Shown here piece by piece: positions 34,591 through 43,739 of a DNA stretch of 64,000 nucleotides. Source of the stretch: Rhodococcus sp. SGAir0479 (GTDB lineage Bacteria; Actinomycetota; Actinomycetes; Mycobacteriales; Mycobacteriaceae); assembly GCF_005484805.1 (NCBI RefSeq), contig NZ_CP039432.1, forward strand, positions 1,240,001 through 1,304,000. Direction: 5' to 3'. Below the pieces are notes generated by a model, which was given only the letters and a program-made list of their open reading frames with translations, ran no database searches and was not told the DNA's origin. The position numbers were made by a program, and so were the translations under genes. The stretch's first letter is position 1; each line of letters begins with the position of its first letter.

Positions 34591-35232
34591 CTCGTCCTCG
34601 ACCTCGACGGCCGCGACGAACAGCAGCTCGTCGCCGCCCTCGAGCGGGTCGTCCGGCTGCGGCACGATCACCCGGCCGCCGCGCAGGATCGTCACCAGCG
34701 CGACGTCGCGCGGAAGCCGGATCTTGCGGACCGGCTTGCCCGCCAGACCGGTGTCGTCGGGCAGGGTGATCTCGACGAGGTTCGCCTGCCCCTGACGGAA
34801 CGTCATCAAACGCACCAGGTCGCCGACCGTGACCGCTTCCTCGACGAGCGAGGCGAGCATCCGGGGGGTCGACACGGCGACGTCGACGCCCCACGAGTCG
34901 TCGAACAGCCATTCGTTGCGGGGGTCGTTGACCCGGGCCACGACGCGGGGCGCGCCGAACTCCGTCTTGGCGAGCAGGCTCAGCACGATGTTGGCCTTGT
35001 CGTCGCCGGTCGCGGCGATCACGACGTCGTACGTCTCCAGGTGCGCCGCCTCGAGCAGGCTCAGCTCGCACGCGTCGGCGTGCACCCACTCGGCCTGGGG
35101 GATGACCTCGGGTTCGACGTGCTCGAGCTTGCGCTCGAGCAGCATGACGTGGTGGTCGCTGCGGACGAGCTCACGGGCGATGGAGCGGCCTACGGCGCCG
35201 GCTCCTGCGATGGCCACTCTCATCGGAGGCAT
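34567..35232 (-). CDS. TrkA family potassium-uptake regulatory protein (Rv2692/CeoC-like)
   Basis: A 221-residue protein with an N-terminal Rossmann domain (MRVAIAGAGAVGRSIA, dinucleotide motif GAGAVG) and a C-terminal TrkA-C domain (NLVEITLPDDTGLAGKPVRKIRLPRD). It binds NAD(H) or a nucleotide and controls a potassium channel or transporter. The start could be ATG 35232 or ATG 35223 (MRVAIAG); neither has a strong ribosome site. A second TrkA gene is just upstream on the same strand, 45 nt away, the same tandem pair (ceoB-ceoC) as in M. tuberculosis. No Trk/Ktr membrane subunit is nearby. Confidence 0.9.
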   Translation of the reverse strand: MPPMRVAIAGAGAVGRSIARELVRSDHHVMLLERKLEHVEPEVIPQAEWVHADACELSLLEAAHLETYDVVIAATGDDKANIVLSLLAKTEFGAPRVVARVNDPRNEWLFDDSWGVDVAVSTPRMLASLVEEAVTVGDLVRLMTFRQGQANLVEITLPDDTGLAGKPVRKIRLPRDVALVTILRGGRVIVPQPDDPLEGGDELLFVAAVEVEDELRAAVDI

Positions 35233-35277
35233 CCAATCGGGTAGTCGATCGAGAAGGGGGACATGAGCGGCGCGAGA

Positions 35278-35943
35278 TCAGTCGTCGGACGGCGGCGGGT
35301 TGCCGGCGAGGGCCACGGCCTCGGCGACGGTCCCCGAGACGGCCGCGACGTACACCTGGTCCTGCGCCTGGATGACGGTCTTGCGGTCGGGCAGGATGCC
35401 GGAGCCGAAGCGGATGACGAACGACACCCGCGACGACGTCGCGGCCTCGAGTTCGGTGATGCTGCGCCCGACCCAGTCCTCGTGCAGCGACAACTCGGTG
35501 ACGACGACGGTGCCCGAGGGATCCCGCCATTTCGCCATCTGGTCGTCCTGGGCCAGTGCCAGCATGAAGCGGTCGGTGGTCCACGGCACGGTCGCGATCG
35601 TCGGGATGCCGAGGCGCTCGTAGACGGCGGCGCGCTTGGCGTCGTAGATGCGGGCGACGACACGCTCGACGCCGAACGTCTCGCGCGAGACCCGCGCGGA
35701 GATGATGTTGGAGTTGTCGCCGGACGACACGGCGGCGAAGGCCTGCGCCCGCTCGATGCCGGCGCGGACGAGCACGTCCCGGTCGAAGCCCATGCCCACG
35801 ACGGTGTGGCCGGAGAAGTCGGGGCCCAGGCGGAGGAAGGCACTGGGGTCGCGATCGATGACGGCCACCTCGTGGCCGATCCGGCTCAGTGCGGTAGCGA
35901 GGGACGAGCCGACGCGGCCACACCCCATGACGACTACGTACAC
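35278..35943 (-). CDS. TrkA family potassium-uptake regulatory protein (Rv2691/CeoB-like)
   Basis: Start placed at GTG 35943 (VYVVVMGCGRVGSS) behind CGGAG. The 221-residue protein has a dinucleotide-binding GCGRVG and Rossmann fold, then a TrkA-C domain (VVVTELSLHEDWVGRSITELEAAT, ending QAQDQVYVAAVSGTVAEAV). It is one half of a tandem pair with the next gene. Both subunits probably form a mixed ring that gates a potassium transporter encoded elsewhere. It is divergent from an APC permease gene. Confidence 0.9.
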   Translation of the reverse strand: MYVVVMGCGRVGSSLATALSRIGHEVAVIDRDPSAFLRLGPDFSGHTVVGMGFDRDVLVRAGIERAQAFAAVSSGDNSNIISARVSRETFGVERVVARIYDAKRAAVYERLGIPTIATVPWTTDRFMLALAQDDQMAKWRDPSGTVVVTELSLHEDWVGRSITELEAATSSRVSFVIRFGSGILPDRKTVIQAQDQVYVAAVSGTVAEAVALAGNPPPSDD

Positions 35944-36130
35944 CCGGCACTCCGTTCCTTGCGCAGCGGCCGACGGGGTGCCGTCGGCGTCGAATCGAAC
36001 CGTACAGCGCGAATCGTCGGAGCGGGCACAGCGGTGGCGGCGGGGTCGGACGCGGAGCAAGGAATCGGAAAAATCGCCCACGACGCCGCCCTGCTGCCTG
36101 CGTTGCGTCCGGACGGCTTACGCTTTGGCG

Positions 36131-38125
36131 GTGTCGAAGGTTTCCACCGCTGCGAAGCGGCTGATTCTGGGGCGACCGTTCCGTAGCGACAAGCTCGGGC
36201 ACACGCTTCTCCCCAAGCGGATCGCGCTCCCGGTGTTCGCGTCGGACGCGATGTCGTCGGTCGCCTACGCACCGGAAGAAATCTTCCTGGTGTTGTCGGT
36301 CGCCGGCATCTCCGCCTACGCCTACACCCCGTGGATCGGCCTGGCCGTCGCCGTGGTCATGGCGGTGGTCGTCGCCAGCTACCGGCAGAACGTGCACGCC
36401 TATCCCTCCGGGGGCGGGGACTACGAGGTGGCCACCGTCAACATCGGGCCCAACGCCGGGTTGACCGTCGGCAGCGCGCTGATGGTCGACTACGTGCTCA
36501 CGGTGGCGGTGTCGATCTCCTCGGCCGCGTCGAACATCGGGTCCGCCGTGCCGTTCGTCGCCGAGCACAAGGTGCTGTTCGCGGTCGCCGCGATCGCGCT
36601 GTTGACCGCGATCAACCTGCGCGGGATCCGCGAGTCCGGAACCGCATTCGCGATCCCGACCTACGCCTTCATCGTCGGCATGCTGCTCATGCTCGTGTGG
36701 GGCTTCGTCCGGATCTACGCGTTCGGGGACGACGTCCACGCCGAGTCGTCGTCGTTCGAGCTCAACGCCGAGGACTCGCACCTGTACGGCATCGCCTTCG
36801 CGTTCCTGATCGCCCGTGCGTTCTCGTCCGGCTGCGCGGCCCTGACCGGTGTCGAGGCGATCAGCAACGGTGTCCCGGCGTTCCGGAAGCCCAAGTCGCG
36901 CAACGCCGCCACGACGCTGCTGCTGCTGGGTACCTTCGCCATCACGCTGCTGATGGGCATCATCGTCCTGGCCCAGAAGATCGGCATCGTCTACGCGCAC
37001 GACCCGGCCACCCAGCTCGTCGGGGCGCCGGAGGGCTACCACCAGAAGACGCTGATCGCCCAGCTCGCCGAGGCGGTGTTCTCGGGCTTCCCGGTGGGAT
37101 TCTTCTTCATCGCGATCGTGACCGCACTCATCCTGGTGCTCGCGGCGAACACCGCGTTCAACGGGTTCCCGGTGCTGGCGTCCGTCCTCGCGCAGGATCG
37201 ATACCTGCCCCGTCAGCTGCACACTCGCGGTGACCGGTTGGCGTTCAGCAACGGCATCCTGTTCCTCTCGGGTGCCGCCATGGCCTTCGTCGTCGTCTTC
37301 GGCGCCGAGGTCACCAAACTGATCCAGCTCTACATCGTCGGCGTGTTCGTCTCGTTCGTGCTCAGCCAGACCGGCATGATCCGGCACTGGACCCGGCACC
37401 TGCGCTCGGAGACCGATCCCGCGCAACGCAATCGGATGAAGCGCTCGCGGGTGATCAACTCGATCGGGCTGGCGATGACCGGCGCCGTGCTGGTGATCGT
37501 GCTGCTCACCAAGTTCGCGGCCGGCGCGTGGATCGCGATCGTCGCGATGATCGCGATCTTCATCGTGATGAAGTCGATCCGCCGCCACTACGACGGTGTC
37601 GCCGCCGAGCTCGACGATCAGGAGTGGGACGGCGTGCTGCCGAGCCGGACCCACTCGATCGTGCTGGTCTCCAAGATGCACATGCCCACGATGCGGGCGC
37701 TGGCCTACGCACGCGCCACGCGGCCCGACACGCTCGAGGCCGTCACCGTGAACGTCGACGAGCCGGATACCCGCGCACTCGTGCGGGAATGGGAGAAGAG
37801 CGACATCACCGTGCCGCTCAAGGTGATCGAATCCCCGTACCGCGAGATCACGAAGCCGGTGCTCGAATACGTGCGGCGGGTGCGCCGCGATTCGCCCCGG
37901 GACGTCGTGACGGTGTTCATCCCCGAGTACGTCGTCGGACACTGGTGGGAGCAGCTGCTCCACAACCAGAGTGCGCTGCGCCTCAAGAGCCGGCTGCTGT
38001 TCCAGCCCGGGGTGATGGTCACGAGTGTGCCGTGGCAGCTGAGTTCGTCCGAACGGGTCAAGCGTGAAAGGGTCGACAACGCGCCCGGCGCGACCCGGCG
38101 TGGATTCGATGTGGAAGGCAAGTGA
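36131..38125 (+). CDS. APC superfamily amino acid permease (Rv2690c-like)
   Basis: Start at GTG 36131 (VSKVSTAAKRLILGRPF). The 664-residue protein has twelve predicted membrane helices in the APC pattern, beginning VFASDAMSSVAYAPEEIFLVLSVAG, plus a cytosolic C-terminal domain of about 200 residues (RTHSIVLVSKMHMPTMRALAYARAT; LRLKSRLLFQPGVMV) like that of KUP/APC relatives in actinobacteria. The long soluble tail and the neighbouring TrkA regulators suggest an ion or amino-acid uptake system; the substrate is unknown. The RNA methyltransferase gene begins 7 nt after its stop, so they are co-transcribed. Confidence 0.87.
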   Translation: MSKVSTAAKRLILGRPFRSDKLGHTLLPKRIALPVFASDAMSSVAYAPEEIFLVLSVAGISAYAYTPWIGLAVAVVMAVVVASYRQNVHAYPSGGGDYEVATVNIGPNAGLTVGSALMVDYVLTVAVSISSAASNIGSAVPFVAEHKVLFAVAAIALLTAINLRGIRESGTAFAIPTYAFIVGMLLMLVWGFVRIYAFGDDVHAESSSFELNAEDSHLYGIAFAFLIARAFSSGCAALTGVEAISNGVPAFRKPKSRNAATTLLLLGTFAITLLMGIIVLAQKIGIVYAHDPATQLVGAPEGYHQKTLIAQLAEAVFSGFPVGFFFIAIVTALILVLAANTAFNGFPVLASVLAQDRYLPRQLHTRGDRLAFSNGILFLSGAAMAFVVVFGAEVTKLIQLYIVGVFVSFVLSQTGMIRHWTRHLRSETDPAQRNRMKRSRVINSIGLAMTGAVLVIVLLTKFAAGAWIAIVAMIAIFIVMKSIRRHYDGVAAELDDQEWDGVLPSRTHSIVLVSKMHMPTMRALAYARATRPDTLEAVTVNVDEPDTRALVREWEKSDITVPLKVIESPYREITKPVLEYVRRVRRDSPRDVVTVFIPEYVVGHWWEQLLHNQSALRLKSRLLFQPGVMVTSVPWQLSSSERVKRERVDNAPGATRRGFDVEGK

Positions 38126-38132
38126 CCGGTAG

Positions 38133-39398
38133 GTGAGTGAGAACTGGGCCGGACGCCGGCTCGAGGTGGTGCTGGGCAATCCCGGCCACGGCGGCTTCTG
38201 TGTCGCGCGTCACGAGGGGCGCGTGCTCTTCGTCCGGCACGGGCTGCCGGGGGAGAAGGTCGTCGCGGTCGTCACCGAGGACCGTGGCGGATCGTTCTGC
38301 CGCGCCGACGCCGTCGAGATCCTCGAGGCGTCCGCCGATCGCGTGGCGCCGCTGTGTCCCATCTCGGGTCCGGGCGGCGGCGGTTGCTGCGACTACTCCC
38401 ATGCGACCCTCGCGGCGCAGCGGGCGATGAAGTCGTCGGTCGTCGCCGAGCAGTTGCGCCGCGTCGCAGGCCTCGACATGGACGTCGCCGTCGAGGAACT
38501 GCCCGGCACGGGGAACGGGACGGGCTGGCGCTCGCGGGTGCGGCTCGCGGTCGACTCCGCGGGACGTCCGGGATTCCACCACTTCCGCAGCACCGACATC
38601 GAGACCTTTCTGGCCTGCCCGCAGATCGAGCCGGACGCCTACAGCGGTCTGGCGGACCGGACCTGGCAGCCCGGCGCCGAGGTGCAGGTGGTGCTGGACG
38701 CCGCCGGCGAGCGGCACGTGGTGGAGATTGCGCCGCCCAAGGTGTCCCGGACCGGGCGCCGCAGCCCGGGTCGCCGCGGGGCGACCGCCCGTCGGGCAGC
38801 GGCCGCGGGCAGCCGCGCCGAGCGGGTCGTCATCGGGTCCGGACGGGCCGTCGAGCGGGTCGCCGACCGGCAGTGGACGCTGTCGGCGACCGGCTTCTGG
38901 CAGGCTCACCGCGGCGCCGCCGCGACGTACTCGTCGGTGGTCGGGGAGTGGGCGCAGGCATCGGCCGGTGCGCGTGTGTGGGATCTGTACGGCGGCGTCG
39001 GCGTGTTCGCGGCCACGCTGGCCGACCAGGTGGGCCCCACCGGTCGTGTCGATTCCGTCGAGTTCTCCCGGCGCGCGGCCGCGGAGGGCGCGGCCGCGCT
39101 GGCAGACCTGCCGCAGGTGCACCTGCACGCCGCCCGGGTCGAACACGCTCTGGCCGAGCTGCCGGCGCCCGAGGTGGTGGTGCTCGACCCGCCGCGGGCC
39201 GGCGCCGGCCGCGACGTCGTGGCCGCGGTCGCGGCGGCGGGTGCGGAGCGGATCGTGCACATCGGGTGTGACCCGGCGTCGTTCGCCCGGGACGTGGCGC
39301 TGTACCGGGAGCACGGCTTCCGGCTCGCCCAGGTCCGAGCCTTCGACGCCTTCCCCCTCACACACCACTTGGAGAGCCTCGCGCTGCTGACGCGCTGA
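38133..39398 (+). CDS. TrmA/RumA-type RNA uridine methyltransferase (Rv2689c-like)
   Basis: A 421-residue class I SAM methyltransferase. It has an N-terminal TRAM-type domain (LEVVLGNPGHGGFCVARHEGRVLFVRHGLPGE), a middle part with the CPxSGPGGGGCCDYSH Cys group, the SAM core (VWDLYGGVGVFAATLAD), and the catalytic end VVLDPPRAG and HIGCDPASFARD (nucleophile Cys). This family makes 5-methyluridine in tRNA or rRNA. The exact target is not known here. An insert rich in Arg/Ala (about residues 210-240) interrupts the fold. The gene starts 7 nt after the permease stop. Confidence 0.88.
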   Translation: MSENWAGRRLEVVLGNPGHGGFCVARHEGRVLFVRHGLPGEKVVAVVTEDRGGSFCRADAVEILEASADRVAPLCPISGPGGGGCCDYSHATLAAQRAMKSSVVAEQLRRVAGLDMDVAVEELPGTGNGTGWRSRVRLAVDSAGRPGFHHFRSTDIETFLACPQIEPDAYSGLADRTWQPGAEVQVVLDAAGERHVVEIAPPKVSRTGRRSPGRRGATARRAAAAGSRAERVVIGSGRAVERVADRQWTLSATGFWQAHRGAAATYSSVVGEWAQASAGARVWDLYGGVGVFAATLADQVGPTGRVDSVEFSRRAAAEGAAALADLPQVHLHAARVEHALAELPAPEVVVLDPPRAGAGRDVVAAVAAAGAERIVHIGCDPASFARDVALYREHGFRLAQVRAFDAFPLTHHLESLALLTR

Positions 39399-39496
39399 GC
39401 CCCCGGGAGTGGATCTCGCCACAGTGCCATGCGACGAGATCGACGTTTCCGCAGGTCAAAACCCTCGAAGTTCGGTATGTCGGTTTTGCGAAGTAA

Positions 39497-39550
39497 TTGC
39501 TTGACGTACGCAACTATGTCTATAGTTGCGTTCTGCAAGTAATTCACTTG
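39497..39550. promoter_or_regulatory. AT-rich promoter and palindromic operator of the marR-MFS operon
   Basis: TTGCTT (39497-39502), 18 nt, then TATAGT (39521-39526) form a likely promoter. ACGCAACTAT (39508-39517) and ATAGTTGCGT (39522-39531) are perfect 10-bp arms with a 4-nt spacer, covering the spacer and -10. A second palindrome, CAAGT-N5-ACTTG, is at 39536-39550. MarR proteins bind such sites and block transcription; this one probably controls its own operon. Confidence 0.6.
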
Positions 39551-39577
39551 GGACCATTCGAGGATTCGGGGTATCCG

Positions 39578-40060
39578 ATGGCTGTTCAGGCCGATACCGC
39601 GCAGGCCCTGGTCGACGCCATCTTTCTCTTCGGCCGTTCCTTGAGGAACGCGCTCGCGAGTGCGGCGGACGATCCGATTGCGCCGGCGCTCGTCGTCGTG
39701 CTCGTGGCGCTGTCGGCACGTGGCTCGTGCCGACAGAACGAGCTCGCGTCGGCTCTGTGCGTGAGCCAATCGGCGCTCAGCCGGCAGATGACCGAGTTGG
39801 TCGACGCCGGACTCGTCGAACGACATCCGGACCCGGACGACAAACGGGCATTCCGTGTCCAGGTCTCGGAGAAGGGGCACGAGGTACTGCACACCACCAA
39901 GGAGGGCAGGTCGGCGCGACTACGGGACCTGCTCGGTGGCTGGAGCCAGGAGGAGGCGGCGGTCGCGTTGACCACGATCGAGCGCCTCACCGACACCCTG
40001 ACACCACGCTCCGAATCCTTGTCTCTAACAGCCGATCAATGTGGGAGAGCACTTCGATGA
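39578..40060 (+). CDS. MarR family transcriptional regulator
   Basis: Start at ATG 39578 (MAVQADTAQALVDAIFLFGRS). The 160-residue protein carries the MarR winged helix: helical dimer arm, SCRQNELASALCVSQSALSRQMTELVDAGLVERHPDPDDKRAFRVQVSEKG. Cys residues at SCRQ and ALCVSQ could give redox sensitivity, which is speculative. MarR proteins repress drug exporters and let go when a ligand binds. Its stop overlaps the MFS start by ATGA, so both genes are translated together, and the palindromes just upstream are its probable operator. It is not part of the mycobacterial gene order recalled for this region and looks like a local insertion. Confidence 0.88.
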   Translation: MAVQADTAQALVDAIFLFGRSLRNALASAADDPIAPALVVVLVALSARGSCRQNELASALCVSQSALSRQMTELVDAGLVERHPDPDDKRAFRVQVSEKGHEVLHTTKEGRSARLRDLLGGWSQEEAAVALTTIERLTDTLTPRSESLSLTADQCGRALR

Positions 40061-41658
40061 CGACACCAGTGGGGGAGAGCCGGGCAGGCACCGGTGACGA
40101 GGCGATGACCCATCGCCAGATTCTCGAGGTCCTTGCCGGCCTCATCGCGGCGCTGTTCACGGCGCTACTCAGTTCGACGATCGTCTCGACGGCGCTGCCG
40201 ACGATCATCGGCGACCTGAAGGGCAACCAGACCCAGTACGCGTGGGTGATCACCACCGCGCTGCTGGCCAACGCGGCGTCCACCCCCATCTGGGGCAAGC
40301 TCGCCGACCTGTTCAACAAGAAGATTCTCGTCCAGACGTCGATCGTGATCTTCGTGATCGGTTCGGTCATCGCCGGTTTCGCGCACAACGTGCCGGTTCT
40401 GCTGGCCGCCCGCGTGGTGCAGGGCATCGGCATGGGCGGCCTGACCGCCCTGGTGGTCGCGATCATCGGCAGCATCATCCCGCCGCGCGACCGCGGTCGG
40501 TACTCCGGCTACATGGGTGCCGCGATGGCCGTGTCGATGTCGGGTGGCCCGATCCTCGGCGGCGTCATCGTCGACAGCCCGCTGGGGTGGCGCTGGTGCT
40601 TCTTCGTGTGCGTGCCGATCGCCGTGATCGCCCTGTTCCTGCTGCAGCGCACGCTGCACATCGCCACCGAGCGCAAGTCCGACGTCTCCATCGACTGGCT
40701 GGGTGCGACGCTGCTGACCGCCGGCGTCAGCGTCCTGCTGATCTGGGTGTCGTTCGCCGGCAAGGCCGACTACTACGACTGGATCTCGAAGGAATCGGCA
40801 CTGTACGTCGGTGCCGGCGTCCTGCTGCTGATCGCGACCGTGATCGTCGAATCCAAGGTGAAATCGCCGATCATCCCGCTCGCCATCATCACCGAGCGGA
40901 CCACGGGCCTGGCCATCATCGCCTCCATCGCGGTCGGTGTCGGCATGTTCGGCGCCACGACGTTCCTGGGCCAGTACTTCCAGACCGCCCGCGGGCACAC
41001 CCCGACGATCGCCGGTGTGCTGACCATCCCGATGGTGATGGGCATGCTGGTCTCCTCGGTGGTCTCCGGCCAGCTCATCTCACGGTTCGGTAAGTGGAAG
41101 CCGTTCATCATCGGCGGTGCGGTGCTGCTCGTCATCGGGTTCGGGTTGCTCGGCACGATCGACCACGAGACGAGCCTGTGGCTCATCGGCGTGTACATCG
41201 CCATCGTCGGCGTCGGCGTCGGCAGCCTGATGCAGAACCTCGTGCTGGCCGTGCAGAACACCGTGAGCGTGCACAACATCGGTGCAGCGAGTAGTTCGGT
41301 CGCCTTCTTCCGGACGTTCGGCGGCGCGATCGGCGTGTCGGTCCTGGGCTCGGTCCTGGCCACCCGCGTCACGACGCTGTCGGCCGAGGGATTCGCGAAG
41401 GTCGGCATCGACACGCACTCGCCCGGCAGCGGCGGGAACCTGGACCTGAACGCACTTCCGGGGCCCATCGCGGAGATCGTCCGCGGCGCCTACGGTGACG
41501 CGACCGGTCTGCTGTTCACGATCGCCGCGATCGTCGCGCTGATCACGCTGGTGTGTGTGATCTTCGTTCCCAACACCCCGCTGCGGAAGACGATCGACAT
41601 CCAGAAGCCGGAGGACGACACGGCGGCCGAGGCGGTCGTCGAGGAGGCCAAGGCGTAG
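40057..41658 (+). CDS. DHA2 family (14-helix) drug/proton MFS exporter
   Basis: A 533-residue major facilitator protein. The first segment (LAGLIAALFTALLSSTIVSTALPTIIGDL) and the motif LADLFNKK, followed by RVVQGIGMGGL, match 14-helix DHA2 exporters. A large loop precedes the last helix (VGIDTHSPGSGGNLDLNALPG), and the C-terminus is acidic. It should pump drugs or lipophilic cations out in exchange for protons. It overlaps the marR start/stop codon and is followed by a strong terminator. The substrate is unknown. Confidence 0.9.
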   Translation: MTTPVGESRAGTGDEAMTHRQILEVLAGLIAALFTALLSSTIVSTALPTIIGDLKGNQTQYAWVITTALLANAASTPIWGKLADLFNKKILVQTSIVIFVIGSVIAGFAHNVPVLLAARVVQGIGMGGLTALVVAIIGSIIPPRDRGRYSGYMGAAMAVSMSGGPILGGVIVDSPLGWRWCFFVCVPIAVIALFLLQRTLHIATERKSDVSIDWLGATLLTAGVSVLLIWVSFAGKADYYDWISKESALYVGAGVLLLIATVIVESKVKSPIIPLAIITERTTGLAIIASIAVGVGMFGATTFLGQYFQTARGHTPTIAGVLTIPMVMGMLVSSVVSGQLISRFGKWKPFIIGGAVLLVIGFGLLGTIDHETSLWLIGVYIAIVGVGVGSLMQNLVLAVQNTVSVHNIGAASSSVAFFRTFGGAIGVSVLGSVLATRVTTLSAEGFAKVGIDTHSPGSGGNLDLNALPGPIAEIVRGAYGDATGLLFTIAAIVALITLVCVIFVPNTPLRKTIDIQKPEDDTAAEAVVEEAKA

Positions 41659-41684
41659 GAAGAAACTTCCGCACCTTCGACACC

Positions 41685-41719
41685 ACAGTGGCCCGCAACC
41701 GACGGTTGCGAGCCACTGT
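41685..41719. terminator. Terminator after the MFS gene
   Basis: ACAGTGGC (41685-41692), a mismatched base, CGCAACC (41694-41700), loop GAC, GGTTGCG (41704-41710), a mismatch and GCCACTGT (41712-41719) make a 15-bp stem with one mismatch. It also stands at the end of the convergent ABC operon 34 nt further on. Confidence 0.75.
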
Positions 41720-41753
41720 CGTGTCCGGTGCTCGGGTGCCGCCGAGCGGACGC

Positions 41754-42584
41754 CTAGGTCTTGCGGTTGTACAGCCGCATCGTCAGCGGGCCGAACACGA
41801 CGATGAACCCGGCACACCACATCAGCACGACGGAGAGCTGACCGAACTCGAACGAGCCCTCGGACAGTGACCGTAGCGTGGTCACCAGGTGGCTGATGGG
41901 ATTGACCTCGACGAAGGCCTGGAGCCAGCCGGGCATCGTCGACGGATCGACGAAGATGTTGCTGGCGAAGGTGAGCGGGAACAAGATGAACATCGACACG
42001 CCCATGACGGCCTGCTCGGTGCGCAGGAGCATCGCGAACATCGTCCACACCCACGACAGGCTGAACGAGAACAGCAGGAGCAGCAGCACCGAGACGACCA
42101 CCCCGGGCACGCCGCCGGCCGGCCGGAACCCGAGGATCAGCCCCAGGACGAGCACGATCACCGACGCGATGGTGTAGCGGACGATGTCGCCGAACAACGC
42201 GCCCACGAGCGGTGAGGGGCGCCAGATCGGCAACGACCGGAACCGGTCGAACACGCCCTTCTCGATGTCCTTGTTGAGCGTCAGACCCGTGTACATCGTG
42301 ATCATGACGACGGTCTGCACGAGGATGCCCGGAATCAGGAACTGCACGTAGGCGCCGGTCGAACCCGCGAGCGCACCTCCGAACAGGAACGTGAACATCA
42401 ACGTGAACATGATCGGGAACATGGTCACGTCGAACAGTTGCTCGGGCACGTGCTTGATCTTCAGCAGCGCCCGCCAGCCGAACGACAGGGACGTCGACAA
42501 CGCGTTGGGCCGTGCCGGGCGGGGACCCGGCATCTGCAGGACGTCGCCGACGCTCCGGGCCGAGGTGGTGATGGTGTCGGTCAT
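41754..42584 (-). CDS. ABC-2 type multidrug/daunorubicin-like permease
   Basis: A 276-residue membrane protein of the DrrB/ABC2 family with six helices, including [62 protein letters not shown] and [25 protein letters not shown]. The DRFRSLPI segment is a family signature. Paired with the ATPase gene upstream (4-base ATGA overlap) it forms a one-operon exporter for a drug or lipid. The counterpart in M. tuberculosis (Rv2687c/Rv2686c) lies in the same order. No ligand can be named. Confidence 0.88.
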   Translation of the reverse strand: MTDTITTSARSVGDVLQMPGPRPARPNALSTSLSFGWRALLKIKHVPEQLFDVTMFPIMFTLMFTFLFGGALAGSTGAYVQFLIPGILVQTVVMITMYTGLTLNKDIEKGVFDRFRSLPIWRPSPLVGALFGDIVRYTIASVIVLVLGLILGFRPAGGVPGVVVSVLLLLLFSFSLSWVWTMFAMLLRTEQAVMGVSMFILFPLTFASNIFVDPSTMPGWLQAFVEVNPISHLVTTLRSLSEGSFEFGQLSVVLMWCAGFIVVFGPLTMRLYNRKT

Positions 42585-43570
42585 GACGCGGTCTCCTGGA
42601 AGGTGTCGGTGTCGTCGGTCGACTCGGCGCCGTGCCCGGTCAGCGCCAGGAACACCTCGTCGAGGCTCGGCTGGCCCAGGGCGAACGTCGTGACCGCGAG
42701 GTTCTCGTCGTCGAGCGCGGCCAGGGCGCGCGCGACCCGCTGCGGGTCGGCGATCCGGGCGGTGAGCGCCGCCGGATCGGATTCCAGCGTCACCGGCACC
42801 CCGAGGGCGCGCTCGAGCGTGACGGCGGCGTCGGCGCGCCGTGCGGGCTCGGCCACGCGGACGTGCAGTGCCCCCGATCCGACCGACGCCTTGAGCTCGC
42901 CGGTGGTGCCCTCGGCGATGACCTTGCCGTGGTCGATGACGGCGATCCGGTCGGCGAGCTGGTCGGCCTCGTCGAGGTACTGCGTCGTGAGCAGCACGGT
43001 GGTGCCGCCCGCGACGAGCGCGCGGACGATCTCCCACACCTGGTTGCGACTGCGCGGGTCGAGGCCGGTGGTGGGCTCGTCGAGGAAGATCAGTTCGGGG
43101 GTGACGATGATGCTGGCGGCGATGTCGATGCGCCGCCGCATCCCGCCGGAGTACGTCTTGACCTGCCGTCCGCCCGCGTCCCGGAGCCCGAACGCGTCCA
43201 GCAGCTGTTCGCAGCGGGAACGGGCCGCAGCGCGCGAGTAGCCGTACAGGCGCCCGAGCAGCAGCAGGTTCTCGACGCCGGTGAGATCCTCGTCGAGCGA
43301 CGCGAACTGCCCGGTGAGCGACACCTTGCTGCGCACGGTCTCGGGCTCGGCGGTGACATCGTGCCCGAGCACGCGCGCGGAGCCGCCGTCGATCGGGAGC
43401 AGGGTCGCGAGCATGCGGATCGTGGTCGTCTTCCCGGCGCCGTTGGGGCCGAGCACGCCGTACACGCCGCCGGTCGGGACCGCCAGGTCGACGCCGTCGA
43501 CGGCGGTGTTCGAGCCGAACCGTTTGATCAGTCCGGTGGTGTGGATGGCCAGTGCGCTGTCAGGTTTCAT
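42581..43570 (-). CDS. ABC transporter ATPase, DrrA-like
   Basis: Start set at 43570, six bases after GGGGA. The 329-residue ATPase has Walker A GPNGAGKT (41-48), signature SGGMRRR (from 141), Walker [12 protein letters not shown] (161-171) and a DrrA-type C-terminal extension of about 100 residues ending TDTFQETAS. It drives the ABC-2 permease encoded just downstream. The family exports antibiotics or cell-envelope lipids and confers self-protection. It is divergent from the glycosyltransferase gene with 169 nt between, no clear promoter seen in that gap. Confidence 0.9.
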   Translation of the reverse strand: MKPDSALAIHTTGLIKRFGSNTAVDGVDLAVPTGGVYGVLGPNGAGKTTTIRMLATLLPIDGGSARVLGHDVTAEPETVRSKVSLTGQFASLDEDLTGVENLLLLGRLYGYSRAAARSRCEQLLDAFGLRDAGGRQVKTYSGGMRRRIDIAASIIVTPELIFLDEPTTGLDPRSRNQVWEIVRALVAGGTTVLLTTQYLDEADQLADRIAVIDHGKVIAEGTTGELKASVGSGALHVRVAEPARRADAAVTLERALGVPVTLESDPAALTARIADPQRVARALAALDDENLAVTTFALGQPSLDEVFLALTGHGAESTDDTDTFQETAS

Positions 43571-43739
43571 CAGGTCCCCGGTGGTGGTGTGGTCGATGGC
43601 ACAACGCGATCGTCGTTTCAGCCTGTCGGATCGCCCGACCCCGCGCAATCGATTTCGCCGACCGCTCGCACCCGGCCGGCGCCGCGATTCCCGCAGAGCT
43701 CGCGTTGAGTACGAACGGACTGTCCCGTATACACGGAGA

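Noticed and set aside
35944-38179. Very long reverse-strand frame across the APC permease gene
   Set aside because: Antisense shadow: the forward frame has twelve membrane helices and a ribosome-proximal start, the reverse is low-complexity charged sequence.
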